Assembly (NCBI GenBank): GCA_021166775.1
Contig: JAJPEQ010000013.1
Span: 682,001-746,000, forward strand
Direction of reading: 5' to 3'
DNA: 64,000 nucleotides
Source: Comamonas sp.
GTDB lineage: Bacteria; Pseudomonadota; Gammaproteobacteria; Burkholderiales; Burkholderiaceae_C
Of the stretch, positions 43,098-51,196 are shown piece by piece. The notes under the pieces were generated by a model, which saw nothing but the letters and a program-made list of their open reading frames with translations, was not told the DNA's origin and made no database searches. Position numbers and translations under genes: made by a program. Every line of letters starts with the position of its first letter. Within the stretch, counting starts at the first letter, position 1.

Positions 43098-43160
43098 GTC
43101 AGATCGGGCATGGAGTCAGAACCGATCCAGGCCGAACGTCGAGTGCCGTGGCTGGCGCTT

Positions 43161-43493
43161 TCAGAACGGAAATTTCATGCCGCCCGGCAGACCGGGCATG
43201 CCCGCGGTGATCTTGCCCATCTTCTCCTGCGAGGTTTCCTCGGCCTTGCGCACGGCGGCGTTGAAGGCGGCGGCGACGAGGTCTTCGAGCATGTCTTTGT
43301 CGTCGGCCAGCAGGCTGGGATCGATGGTGATGCGCTTGACGTCGTGCTTGCAGGTCATGACAACCTTGACCAGGCCCGCGCCCGATTCGCCTTCGACCTC
43401 GATGCGTTCGAGCTCTTCCTGCGCCTTCTTGAGGTTGTCCTGCATGGCCTGCGCCTGCTTCATGAGACCGGCGAGCTGCCCTTTGTTGAACAT
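43161..43493 (-). CDS. ybaB: YbaB/EbfC nucleoid-associated protein
   Basis: 110-residue small DNA-binding protein that coats the nucleoid. It has the family start [29 protein letters not shown] and the central segment [31 protein letters not shown] lies upstream of the ATG. It sits between dnaX (29 bp upstream) and recR. Confidence 0.96.
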   Translation of the reverse strand: MFNKGQLAGLMKQAQAMQDNLKKAQEELERIEVEGESGAGLVKVVMTCKHDVKRITIDPSLLADDKDMLEDLVAAAFNAAVRKAEETSQEKMGKITAGMPGLPGGMKFPF

Positions 43494-43522
43494 GAGTCTT
43501 TCCTTGTGGGTTCCAAAAATGC

Positions 43523-45295
43523 TTATGCCAGCCTGATGCTGCCGGGCACGATTTTCGCCCCGAAATCACGCATCAGCTGCTGCACCTGCGGATCGTTGCG
43601 CACGATGGCCTCGGCACGCGCCTGCTGCTCGGCGGCGATCTGCGCGTTGCGCCGCGCCGGGCTGTCGGCCACGGGGCCGACCTCGACACTGATCTCGCGC
43701 GCCTGCCCAGCCTCCTGCAGGGCCGCGCACAGGCGCTCGCGCGCCACCGGCTGGTTGAGCGACGCGCTCTCCACGCGCAGATGCCAGTGGTCGCCATCAC
43801 GCGCCAGCAGCTCGGACTGCAAGGCCAGCTCGCGCGTAAGGGCGCTGATCCTCTGCTGCGCCACCATCTGCTGCACCAGTTCATGCCAGAAGGCACCGTC
43901 TTGCGTGCCGCGGTACCGGCCGGAAGGCACCGCCAATGCGGCCGCCTCGGGCTCGGGCTGCTGGGGCAACTCGTGCACCGGAATTTCTATGGTTTCAGTA
44001 GCTCCTCGCGCTTGACTGGTGGGCGCTGGAGCCTGTTTTTCCTTGAAATTCTCGGCCGAGCGTACCGGCAGGCGAAGCGGTGCAGGCGCTCCCGCGGGCG
44101 CCTGCCGAGGCGCCGGTGGCACCGGCGCCTCCTCAACGGGGGCAAGGGCCGGCGCTTCAGGCGGCGTCAGCTTTTTTTTTTCGGCGTCCGCGGGTTGAAA
44201 CGCCAGCAGCCTGAGCAGCACCATGGTGAGCGCGGCGTATTCGTCGGGCGCCAGGCCCAGCTCATCCACGCCATGCAGGCAGATGCTGTAGAGCAGCTGC
44301 ACTTCATCGGCGGGCATGGCCTGCGCCAGGCGCGCGATCTCGGCGCCGTCCGGATCGGCGTCGCCCGCCGGGCGCGCTGCATCCGGAGCCACCTGCTGCA
44401 CGGCCATGCGCTGCAGCACCGCCACCATGTCCTGCAAGGTGGAGGCGGCCGACAAACCCTGCACGCGCAGCTCGTCCGAGGTTCGCACCACCGCCGCGCC
44501 GTCGCCGCGCGCGAGCGCATCGATGAGCGCGAACACATGGGCACGGTCGGCGCTGCCCAGCATCTGGCGCACGGCCGCTTCCTGCAGGCTGCCGCTGCCG
44601 AAGGCAATGGCCTGGTCGGTGAGGCTGAGCGCATCGCGCATCGAGCCGCGCGCCGCGCGGGCGATGAGGCGCAGCGCCTGCGCCTCGGCGGGGATGGATT
44701 CGGCCTGCAGCACCTGCACGAGATGCTCCTGGATGGTCTCGGGCGCCATCGGCCGCAGGTTGAACTGCAGACAGCGCGAGAGCACGGTGACCGGCACCTT
44801 CTGCGGGTCGGTCGTCGCCAGCACGAACTTCAGGTACTCGGGCGGCTCCTCCAGCGTCTTCAGCATCGCATTGAACGCGGTATTGGTGAGCATGTGCACC
44901 TCGTCGATCATGAAGACCTTGAAGCGCCCTTGCACCGGCTTGTAGACCGCCTGCTCCAGCAGGCCCTGCACCTCATCGACGCCGCGGTTGGACGCGGCAT
45001 CGAGCTCCACGTAATCGGGAAAACGCCCGGCGTCGATCGCCGTGCACGCCGGGCACACCCCGCAGGGCGTGGCGGTGATGCCGCCCTGCCCGTCGGCGCC
45101 AATGCAGTTGAGCGACTTGGCCAGAATGCGCGAGACCGTCGTCTTGCCGATGCCGCGCGTGCCGGTGAACAGGTAGGCGTGATGCAGGCGCTGCTGCGTG
45201 AGCGCGTTGGTCAGCGCCCGCACCACGTGCTCCTGCCCAACCATCTCCGAGAAATTGCGAGGGCGGTATTTGCGGGCGAGCACGAGGTAGGACAT
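43523..45295 (-). CDS. dnaX: DNA polymerase III subunits gamma and tau
   Basis: Clamp-loader ATPase. 590 residues for full-length tau: Walker [12 protein letters not shown], the four-cysteine zinc module (CGVCPAC), the DEVHML Walker B and SRC motif LSRCLQFNL. Domains I-III end near residue 370. Codons 373-375 sit in a run of ten A residues (44172-44181 on the plus strand). A -1 shift there yields ADAA then a stop; a +1 shift stops at once. Either gives a gamma-like product of about 375-379 residues. Residues about 416-435 in the tau-specific part derive from a palindromic repeat. It is divergent from ffs. Confidence 0.97.
   Translation of the reverse strand: MSYLVLARKYRPRNFSEMVGQEHVVRALTNALTQQRLHHAYLFTGTRGIGKTTVSRILAKSLNCIGADGQGGITATPCGVCPACTAIDAGRFPDYVELDAASNRGVDEVQGLLEQAVYKPVQGRFKVFMIDEVHMLTNTAFNAMLKTLEEPPEYLKFVLATTDPQKVPVTVLSRCLQFNLRPMAPETIQEHLVQVLQAESIPAEAQALRLIARAARGSMRDALSLTDQAIAFGSGSLQEAAVRQMLGSADRAHVFALIDALARGDGAAVVRTSDELRVQGLSAASTLQDMVAVLQRMAVQQVAPDAARPAGDADPDGAEIARLAQAMPADEVQLLYSICLHGVDELGLAPDEYAALTMVLLRLLAFQPADAEKKKLTPPEAPALAPVEEAPVPPAPRQAPAGAPAPLRLPVRSAENFKEKQAPAPTSQARGATETIEIPVHELPQQPEPEAAALAVPSGRYRGTQDGAFWHELVQQMVAQQRISALTRELALQSELLARDGDHWHLRVESASLNQPVARERLCAALQEAGQAREISVEVGPVADSPARRNAQIAAEQQARAEAIVRNDPQVQQLMRDFGAKIVPGSIRLA
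43993..44050 (-). repeat. Palindromic repeat, copy H (in-frame inside dnaX)
   Basis: In the gene's sense direction it reads AATTTCAAGG, an A-rich stretch, GGCTCCAGCGC, then CCAGTCAAGCGC and GAGCTACTGAAA. It encodes [19 protein letters not shown] in the poorly conserved tau linker. Confidence 0.7.
44171..44182 (-). promoter_or_regulatory. Slippery sequence for gamma production in dnaX
   Basis: On the coding strand G followed by ten A residues and G (codons GAA AAA AAA AAG) includes the E. coli-type heptamer A AAA AAG. Both alternative frames reach a stop within five codons. An 11-bp perfect stem (GAGGCGCCGGT/ACCGGCGCCTC, 44107-44131) lies 40 nt downstream. Slippage could be transcriptional, as in Thermus, or ribosomal. 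Confidence 0.6.
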
Positions 45296-45345
45296 GGGCA
45301 GGGATTCTATGTGGCTCCGTTACCCAGCGATGCCCCCATCCGCAT

Positions 45346-45351
45346 ACAATT
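45346..45351 (+). promoter_or_regulatory. -10 box of the 4.5S RNA gene
   Basis: TACAAT lies 7 bp before the first base of the RNA. The -35 is poorly defined (TTACCC at 45321-45326, 19 bp away). Confidence 0.6.
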
Positions 45352-45358
45352 GACCCTG

Positions 45359-45452
45359 ACGGGCCTCCCCGCATGGCGAAGCAGCCAACCGGGTCAGGTG
45401 GGGAACCAAGCAGCCCCAACTGTGGAACCAGTGCCGGGGGTAAGGCTCGTCA
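45359..45452 (+). ncRNA. ffs: Signal recognition particle 4.5S RNA
   Basis: The Ffh-binding core GGTCAGGTGGGGAACCAAGCAG (split as GGTCAGG, then GGGGAACC and AAGCAGC) is diagnostic. The 5' end GACGGGCC pairs with GGCTCGTC at the 3' end, and CCCCG pairs with CGGGG, closing a 94-nt hairpin. It is divergent from dnaX, its common neighbour. The ends could be off by a few bases. Confidence 0.92.
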
Positions 45453-45601
45453 CCTCTCCCACCCCAACCGCCATCCGCCGCCCCATGGGCCGCGCCCACC
45501 GATCGGCCGCAACGGCACCCACGCGATGCCGCCACCGCCCGGGCGGCGCAAGCCAGACCATGAAGAACGACATTCACCGTTCAGAGCGGTCTGAATTGCA
45601 C

Positions 45602-45607
45602 TAGAAT
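45602..45607 (+). promoter_or_regulatory. -10 box for tRNA-Ala(CGC)
   Basis: TAGAAT is preceded 16 bp upstream by TTCAGA (45580-45585) and lies 14 bp before the tRNA. The -35 is part of a small palindrome, TTCAGA/TCTGAA. The 45453-45579 stretch before it has no gene. Confidence 0.5.
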
Positions 45608-45620
45608 AGCGTTCCTTCGT

Positions 45621-45696
<76 letters not shown>

Positions 45697-45702
45697 AAAT
45701 TC

Positions 45703-45733
45703 AACGCCCAACTGTTTCCAGTTGGGCGTTTTC
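45703..45733 (+). terminator. Terminator after tRNA-Ala(CGC)
   Basis: CGCCCAACTG and CAGTTGGGCG form a 10-bp stem with a 4-nt loop, followed by TTTTC on the plus strand. The stretch 45734-45861 that follows holds no gene. Confidence 0.88.
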
Positions 45734-45861
45734 ATTTCTGGATCAGGCCGAACACGCGGGATCCGCGCGCATCCTGCGCGTGCCAGGGGAGTCAGGCGCA
45801 GAGCCCGAGCGGTCCGCCTGCCCTTTTTCGCCCTCGGCTCTCTCGGAATCTGGCCGATGAC

Positions 45862-46341
45862 TCAGTGAGGCAGCTCGATGGACTTCCAGCCGCTGTGGTC
45901 GAAATATTTGCCGTAGGCGTTGGAGGCCTGGGCGATCTGCACCACGCCCGCGGCGCGCTTGGCGTCGCCCTGCTTGCCCTGCGCGGCTTCCACACCCTCC
46001 ACCAGCTCGGCGACGATGAGGTGCAGCTGGGCGTCGGCCTCGGGGGGCAGCTTGCAGTTCTCCACCAGGAAGGTGACTTGCTTGCCCACGGCGTCGCCGA
46101 AAGCGTTGTAGTCGGCCGCGGTCACCTTGCCCGCGTGGGCGGCGGGCAGGATCTGCGTGGTCGATTGACGAATGGCCGTCATTGCCTGGCGCAATGGCGC
46201 GTCGGTGACCCATTTCTCGCCGGCGTTGAGCTGCAACTGATGGGTCTCGGCGCTGCCGTGGTGGTCATGCGCGGTCGCGGCCATGGAGGCCAGGGGGGCG
46301 GCCAAGGCGGCGGCCAGCAGCAGTGCGGTGAATTTTTTCAT
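45862..46341 (-). CDS. Periplasmic hypothetical protein, possibly metal-related
   Basis: A 159-residue secreted protein from ATG 46339-46341, with CGGAG upstream. The signal peptide is MKKFTALLLAAALAAPLASMA. The mature N-terminus is histidine-rich (AHDHHGSAETHQLQLNAGEKW), and a Cys/His segment lies further on (ENCKLPPEADAQLH). I do not recognise a named family with certainty; similar helical proteins occur beside copper or heavy-metal genes. It lies 143 bp downstream of the metal-type sigma cassette on the same strand, which supports but does not prove a metal role. Confidence 0.75.
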   Translation of the reverse strand: MKKFTALLLAAALAAPLASMAATAHDHHGSAETHQLQLNAGEKWVTDAPLRQAMTAIRQSTTQILPAAHAGKVTAADYNAFGDAVGKQVTFLVENCKLPPEADAQLHLIVAELVEGVEAAQGKQGDAKRAAGVVQIAQASNAYGKYFDHSGWKSIELPH

Positions 46342-46484
46342 GGAAACGCTCCGTTGAAAGTTGAACGATGCAAGGCGGCTACGCGGGTTGCGTGGCGGCC
46401 TTGCTGTCTTCAACGAAGGGCGCGCGGGAATGTTCCATCTGTTTTGCGTTTTTGACGCTGGCGCCTGCAAACGTACTCAAGATC

Positions 46485-46955
46485 TCATTTGCGGTGCAGC
46501 AGCTCCTCCTCCGTCGCCTCCTCGGCGTAGCGGCTCAGCAGCAGGTGCAGCAGCCGCTCGCGCTGGCCTTCTTCCAGCAGCGCGCGCTCGGCCAGCAGCT
46601 GGGCAATCACGCGCTGTTGCTGCGCGGCCTGCAGACGGCCGATGGTGGCCTGCTCGGCGTCAATGGCCGCGCGGTCTGGCGTGGCGGCGAAGATGTGACG
46701 CACCAGGGCGTCGCGGTGGCGGCGTATGTCGCTCCAATTGGCCGACAGGTCGTGCAGGAAAGGCGCCTCCAGAGCGTCCCAGCGCGCGCGCTGCTCGGGC
46801 GTGAGCTGCAGGTAGTCGGGCAGGTGCACGGCCGGCTGGCTCGCTGATGGCGGCGATGCCACGGGGGCGGGGCGCAACGCCAGCGCCGCGAGCACGCCCA
46901 GGTTGAGCGCCAGCGAGACGGCCAGCAGGGTGCGGATCCAGGCGGGGTGTTTCAT
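46485..46955 (-). CDS. Periplasmic heavy-metal sensor/resistance protein (CnrX/Spy-like)
   Basis: 156 residues from ATG 46953-46955. An N-terminal membrane anchor (WIRTLLAVSLALNLGVLAALAL) is followed by a helical periplasmic domain. This has LTPEQRARWDALEAPFLHDL and a histidine cluster HRDALVRHIF, typical of the CnrX/CpxP/Spy/ZraP group that senses or buffers metals. The start overlaps the anti-sigma gene by 4 bp. Together with that gene and the sigma factor it forms a cnrYXH-like module; the metal is unknown. Confidence 0.8.
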   Translation of the reverse strand: MKHPAWIRTLLAVSLALNLGVLAALALRPAPVASPPSASQPAVHLPDYLQLTPEQRARWDALEAPFLHDLSANWSDIRRHRDALVRHIFAATPDRAAIDAEQATIGRLQAAQQQRVIAQLLAERALLEEGQRERLLHLLLSRYAEEATEEELLHRK

Positions 46956-47407
46956 GGCAGGTTCCTCGGCAGTCGGCAAATTTCGGCGGCGGCGCACAGC
47001 CCGCCAGGTGGCACGGGATCGAACACGCGGGCCATCGCGGTGCCGGTCGTCACGGCCGTCGTGGAAATGGCCGCTCCCGTGCCCAGCAGCAAGCCGCCCA
47101 GCCACAGGCCCGACACCAGGGCCGCGCCGGTCGCGACGCCCGCGGGCAGCCAGTTCGGCAGGCTCCAGCCGACACGCCGGGGCCTGGGGGGACGCCGCGG
47201 CAGCCGGTCCTGCAGCTGCGCCGCCAGATCAAAGCCCAGCGTGGGCGAAGGCAGCGCGCGCAGCTGCTGGCGCAGCGCCTGCAGCGCATCGAGCTGCTGG
47301 CGGCACGCCGGGCAGCCGAGCAGGTGCTGGCGCAGCGCGGCCTGCCGGCGTGCGGGCAGGGCCTGGTCGGCATAGGCGGAAAGGTCTTCGGTGCGAGGGC
47401 AGGTCAT
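46952..47407 (-). CDS. Anti-sigma factor with zinc-finger domain
   Basis: 151 residues. The N-terminal zinc-binding anti-sigma motif is HLLGCPACRQQL (HxxxCxxC) after MTCPRTEDLSAYADQALP. A transmembrane helix lies near residues 87-112 (LPAGVATGAALVSGLWLGGLLLG). It should hold the adjacent ECF sigma factor at the membrane. It lies 15 bp after the sigma gene and overlaps the metal-sensor gene by 4 bp. Confidence 0.9.
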   Translation of the reverse strand: MTCPRTEDLSAYADQALPARRQAALRQHLLGCPACRQQLDALQALRQQLRALPSPTLGFDLAAQLQDRLPRRPPRPRRVGWSLPNWLPAGVATGAALVSGLWLGGLLLGTGAAISTTAVTTGTAMARVFDPVPPGGLCAAAEICRLPRNLP

Positions 47408-47422
47408 GATGGCTCCTTGCGA

Positions 47423-47977
47423 TCAGCGTGGCATGTGTTGCAGCAGCCCGGTGCGCGCACGGGCGATGCGGGATTTGACGGTGCCCAGGCTGATGCCCAG
47501 CACCTCCGCGATGTCTTCGTAGGGCATGTCCTCGATGTCGCGCAGCAGCAGGATCTCGCGGTGCTCGACCGACAGCCGCGCCAGCGCGCCCTCCAGCGCC
47601 GCGACGCGCTGGCGTGCCTGCAGCACGGCCTCGGGCGTGGGCGTGTCCGCCGGCAGCTGCTCGTGCAGCACCTCGTCCAGCGCCACGAACTCCACGTGCC
47701 GCGCACGGCGCAGCCGATCCAGCGCCTGGTTGCGCGCGATGCGAAACAACCAGGTGGACAGGCGCGCCTCCGGGCGCCAGCGCGCAATGGCCTGGTAGGC
47801 GCTCAGAAAGGTCTCCTGGGTCAGCTCACGCGCATCCTCCTGCGAGCGGGTCATGCGCACCAGGAAACGGTAGATGCGATCCTGGTAACGGGTCACCAGC
47901 TCGGAAAACGCCGCGACCTCACCGCGCTGGGCTCGGGCAATGCAGTCGGTTTCATCAGGAGGACTTGATGCAGGCAT
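47423..47977 (-). CDS. ECF-type RNA polymerase sigma factor
   Basis: 184 residues from ATG 47975-47977 (MPASSPPDETDCIARAQRG); ATG 47984-47986, three codons upstream, is an alternative. Sigma region 2 is YQDRIYRFLVRMTRSQEDARELTQETFLSAYQAI with RLSTWLFRIARNQALD, and region 4 is LSVEHREILLLRDIEDMPYEDIAEVLGISLGTVKSRIARAR. It is RpoE-like in overall form and is followed by its anti-sigma gene. The remainder of the open frame upstream reads through the tRNA region and is rejected. Confidence 0.92.
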   Translation of the reverse strand: MPASSPPDETDCIARAQRGEVAAFSELVTRYQDRIYRFLVRMTRSQEDARELTQETFLSAYQAIARWRPEARLSTWLFRIARNQALDRLRRARHVEFVALDEVLHEQLPADTPTPEAVLQARQRVAALEGALARLSVEHREILLLRDIEDMPYEDIAEVLGISLGTVKSRIARARTGLLQHMPR

Positions 47978-48056
47978 TGGCACCATCAACGCATACGCCG
48001 CGCAAAAGTTCCATCTCTGCCGTGAAGGCACACGACCACGGTGCGCACAGGCGGAT

Positions 48057-48092
48057 GAAAAAAAGGCCAACCGCGAACGGTTGGCCTTTTTA
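48057..48092 (-). terminator. Terminator after the tRNA Glu-Asp-Ala cluster
   Basis: GGCCAACC and GGTTGGCC form an 8-bp stem with a 6-nt loop, flanked by A and T runs on both sides. It can terminate minus-strand transcription from the tRNAs (T run at 48057-48063 read on the minus strand) and also works in the other direction. Confidence 0.85.
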
Positions 48093-48096
48093 GCAT

Positions 48097-48172
<76 letters not shown>

Positions 48173-48177
48173 AATGT

Positions 48178-48254
48178 TGGCGGAGTGGACGGGACTCGAA
48201 CCCGCGACCCCCGGCGTGACAGGCCGGTATTCTAACCAACTGAACTACCACTCC
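48178..48254 (-). tRNA. tRNA-Asp(GTC)
   Basis: A 77-nt tRNA on the minus strand: acceptor GGAGTGG/CCACTCC, anticodon stem CCGGC/GCCGG with loop CTGTCAC (anticodon GTC), T loop TTCGAGT, and encoded CCA. It lies 5 bp upstream of tRNA-Ala. Confidence 0.97.
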
Positions 48255-48305
48255 AGCACAGCTTTTGCTGCTCTGATAAACAAAGCAGCCAAGTGCCGTA
48301 CAACT

Positions 48306-48381
48306 TGGCGACCCTACGGGGATTCGAACCCCGGTACTCACCGTGAAAGGGTGATGTCCTAGGCCTCTAGACGATAGGGTC
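48306..48381 (-). tRNA. tRNA-Glu(TTC)
   Basis: A 76-nt tRNA on the minus strand: acceptor GACCCTA/TAGGGTC, anticodon stem CACCC/GGTG-type with loop TTTCACG region (anticodon TTC), T loop TTCGAAT, and encoded CCA. It is first in the Glu-Asp-Ala cluster. Confidence 0.97.
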
Positions 48382-48462
48382 AAATTCCCAGGAACTTTCG
48401 TTCTTTCTCTCCTGAGCGCTTCGATCTGAATTGCGATCTGATCGTTATCAGGAAAGACGCGC

Positions 48463-48468
48463 ATTGTA
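48463..48468 (-). promoter_or_regulatory. -10 box for the tRNA cluster
   Basis: TACAAT on the minus strand lies just after the gltX stop and about 80 bp before tRNA-Glu. No strong -35 is visible. A GC-rich stretch (GCGCG) follows immediately, as in stringently controlled stable-RNA promoters. Confidence 0.5.
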
Positions 48469-48478
48469 GCGTGGAATT

Positions 48479-49882
48479 TCAGCGTGTTTGGAGTCGCGCG
48501 AGGATTTTTTCCCGGCCCAGCAATTCGAGCACCGCGTCGACCGAAGGCGTGTGCGCCACGCCCATCGTGAGCACGCGCACGGGCATGGCGAGCTGCGGCA
48601 TCTTGGCGCCCTGCGCCTTCAAGACGCCCTTGATGGCGGCGTTGATCGCCTCGCGCGTCCACTCGACGTCGTGGATCGCCTGCGCGAACGCGGCCAGCAG
48701 CGGCTCGGCCGCGGGCGTGAGGTGCTGCGCGGCGTCTTCGGCGTTGCATTCGATCGCATCGACGTAGAACAGGCGCACCCAGCGGGCCAGGTCGACCAGC
48801 GTCTCGCAGCGGTCCTTGAACAGCGCGCAAATGCGCGGCAGGCGCTCGTCAAGCCGCGCGGCGGCGACACCCTCCTGCTCGGCGAAAGGCGTGGCCAGGC
48901 GCGCCAGCTCGGCCTCGTCCAGCGCCTTCAGGTGCTGGGCGTTGACCCAGCGCAGCTTGGCCTCGTCGAATTGCCCGGCGCTTTTGCCCAGGTGATCGAG
49001 GTTGAACCACTCCAGAAACTGGGCGCGGCTGAAGATTTCGGCGTCGCCATGGCTCCAGCCCAGGCGCGCGAGATAGTTGACCATGGCATCGGGCAGGTAG
49101 CCTGCGTCGCGATACCAGGTGACGGGCTTGGCGCCGCGACGCTTGCTCATCTTCTCGCCGTCTTCGTTGAGCACCGTGGGCAGGTGAGCGAAGACCGGCG
49201 GCTTGACGCCCAGCGCCTCGTAGATGTGGAGCTGGCGCGGCGTGTTGTTCACGTGGTCGTCGCCGCGGATGACGTGGGTGATCCGCATGTCCATGTCGTC
49301 CACGCAAACGCAGAAGTTGTAGGTGGGCGTGCCGTCGGGCCGGGCGATGACCAGATCGTCGAGCTCGCTGTTCTGAAACTCGATGCGGCCCTTGCACCGG
49401 TCGTCCCAGCCGACCACGCCGGTTTGCGGCGTCTTGAAGCGCAGCACGGGCTTCACGCCCGGCGGAATCGGTGGCAGCACCTTGCCCGGTTCGGGGCGCC
49501 AGGTGCCGTCGTAGCGCGGCTTTTCCCTGGCAGCCATCTGGCGCTCGCGCAGCGCGTCGAGCTCCTGCTGGCTCATGTAGCAGGGGTAAACGTGGCCGCC
49601 GGCCTTGAGCTGCTCCAACACCTCTTTGTAGCGCGCCATGCGCTGCATCTGGTAGTAAGGCCCCTCGTCGATGTCAAGCTGCAGCCACTGCATGCCTTCG
49701 AGGATGACGTCCACCGCTTCCTGCGTGGAGCGCTCCAGGTCCGTGTCTTCGATGCGCAGGATGAAGTCGCCCTTCATGGCGCGCGCGTACGCCCACGGAT
49801 AGAGCGCCGAACGGATGTTGCCCAGGTGGATGAAACCCGTCGGCGACGGGGCGAAGCGGGTGCGTACTTTTTCTTGGGTCAT
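48479..49882 (-). CDS. gltX: Glutamyl-tRNA synthetase
   Basis: Class I aminoacyl-tRNA synthetase charging tRNA-Glu. 467 residues from ATG 49880-49882 ([22 protein letters not shown]). The HIGH-like motif is HLGN, and the KMSKS-like loop is EKMSKRRG. The frame opens further, but the extension overlaps metZ. It overlaps metZ by 4 bp and ends the folC-purF-metZ block. The gene for its substrate, tRNA-Glu, lies 97 bp downstream on the same strand. Confidence 0.97.
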   Translation of the reverse strand: MTQEKVRTRFAPSPTGFIHLGNIRSALYPWAYARAMKGDFILRIEDTDLERSTQEAVDVILEGMQWLQLDIDEGPYYQMQRMARYKEVLEQLKAGGHVYPCYMSQQELDALRERQMAAREKPRYDGTWRPEPGKVLPPIPPGVKPVLRFKTPQTGVVGWDDRCKGRIEFQNSELDDLVIARPDGTPTYNFCVCVDDMDMRITHVIRGDDHVNNTPRQLHIYEALGVKPPVFAHLPTVLNEDGEKMSKRRGAKPVTWYRDAGYLPDAMVNYLARLGWSHGDAEIFSRAQFLEWFNLDHLGKSAGQFDEAKLRWVNAQHLKALDEAELARLATPFAEQEGVAAARLDERLPRICALFKDRCETLVDLARWVRLFYVDAIECNAEDAAQHLTPAAEPLLAAFAQAIHDVEWTREAINAAIKGVLKAQGAKMPQLAMPVRVLTMGVAHTPSVDAVLELLGREKILARLQTR

Positions 49883-51099
49883 TGCAAAGTGTCCAGACCG
49901 CGCAGCAGATCGGCCTTGAGGTCGTCCATGTGTTCCAGGCCCACCGAGATGCGGATCAGGCCCTGTTTGACACCCGCCGCCTGGCGCTGCGCTTCGGAAA
50001 GGCGCCCGTGCGAGGTGCTCGCCGGGTGGGTGATGGTGGTTTTGACGTCGCCGAGGTTGGCGGTGACCGAACACACGCGCGTGCGGTCGATCACGTGAAA
50101 GGCATTGGCACGCAGCTGCTCGGGCGAGGTGCCGACCACATCGAACGCGAGCACCGTGCCTCCCATGCCGCGCTGCTGGCGCATCGCCAGTTCATGCTGC
50201 GGGTGGCTGGCCAGGCCCGGGTAGTGCACGCGCGCGACCTTGGGGTGGGTTTCGAGCCAGGTGGCGAGTTCCAATGCGGCAGCGCTTTCCGCCTTGACGC
50301 GCAGCGCCAGGGTTTCCAGACCCTTCAGGACCACCCAGGCGTTGAACGGCGAGAGGTTGAGTCCGCCGCTGCGCAAGAAGGTGCCCATCACGCCATCGAC
50401 GAGTTTCTCGGTGCCGCAGACGGCGCCGGCCATCACGCGCCCCTGCCCGTCGAGGAGCTTGGTGCCCGAGTGCACGATGAGATCGGCGCCGAACTGCACC
50501 GGGCGCTGCAGCACCGGCGAGGCGAAGCTGTTGTCCACCGCGAGCAAGGCGCCCGCGCCGTGCGCGATGTCCGCCAGCGCGGCGATGTCGCACAGGTCGG
50601 TGAGCGGATTGGTCGGCGTTTCGGCGAACAGCAGTCGGGTGTTCGGCCGCACGGCCGCGCGCCAGGCCTGCGCATCGGTCTGCGCGACGAAGGACGTCTG
50701 CACGCCGAAGCGCGCCATCTCGCTGCCCAGCAGCTTCATGGTGGAGCCGAACATCGACTGCGACGCGATCACATGGTCGCCCGCCTTGAGTACCGTCAGC
50801 GCCACGAGCAGGATGGCGGCCATGCCGGTGGCCGTGGCCACCGCGCATTCGGTGCCTTCCATCTTCGCCAGGCGCTGCTCGAAGCTCGCCACCGTGGGGT
50901 TGGCGGTGCGCGTGTAGGTGTAGCCCGGCTCCTCTTTCGCGAAGCGGCGCGCCGCGCTTTCGCAGTCGTGCTGCACGAAGCTGCTGGTGAGGAACAGCGC
51001 CTCGCTGTGCTCGCCATAGCTGCTGCGCGCCACCGCCTCGCGCACGGCGTAGGTTTCGGGGTGCAGTCCCTCGGGCAAATCGGATCGTTCCTGGGTCAT
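49879..51099 (-). CDS. metZ: O-succinylhomoserine sulfhydrylase
   Basis: PLP enzyme making homocysteine from O-succinylhomoserine and sulfide. 406 residues from ATG 51097-51099 ([11 protein letters not shown]); a TTG three codons upstream is possible. It shows [23 protein letters not shown], the PLP-lysine motif [11 protein letters not shown] and [12 protein letters not shown]. The purF-metZ neighbourhood is conserved in betaproteobacteria. The 97-bp gap from purF is AT-richer and may hold its own promoter (TTGTCA and TACAAA 15 bp apart on the minus strand). Confidence 0.93.
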   Translation of the reverse strand: MTQERSDLPEGLHPETYAVREAVARSSYGEHSEALFLTSSFVQHDCESAARRFAKEEPGYTYTRTANPTVASFEQRLAKMEGTECAVATATGMAAILLVALTVLKAGDHVIASQSMFGSTMKLLGSEMARFGVQTSFVAQTDAQAWRAAVRPNTRLLFAETPTNPLTDLCDIAALADIAHGAGALLAVDNSFASPVLQRPVQFGADLIVHSGTKLLDGQGRVMAGAVCGTEKLVDGVMGTFLRSGGLNLSPFNAWVVLKGLETLALRVKAESAAALELATWLETHPKVARVHYPGLASHPQHELAMRQQRGMGGTVLAFDVVGTSPEQLRANAFHVIDRTRVCSVTANLGDVKTTITHPASTSHGRLSEAQRQAAGVKQGLIRISVGLEHMDDLKADLLRGLDTLQ

Positions 51100-51196
51100 G
51101 GTTTTCAAAAACAGGAGCTGTTAACGCCCTGTCCACATATGATTCTGAATGTTTTGTATCTTAAATCGAGCACTGACAAGCGTTGGCTACTCACTT

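Noticed and set aside
45453-45620. A small gene between ffs and tRNA-Ala(CGC)
   Set aside because: The open frames there are Pro/Arg-rich shadows without start signals; the sequence is best read as spacer plus the tRNA promoter.
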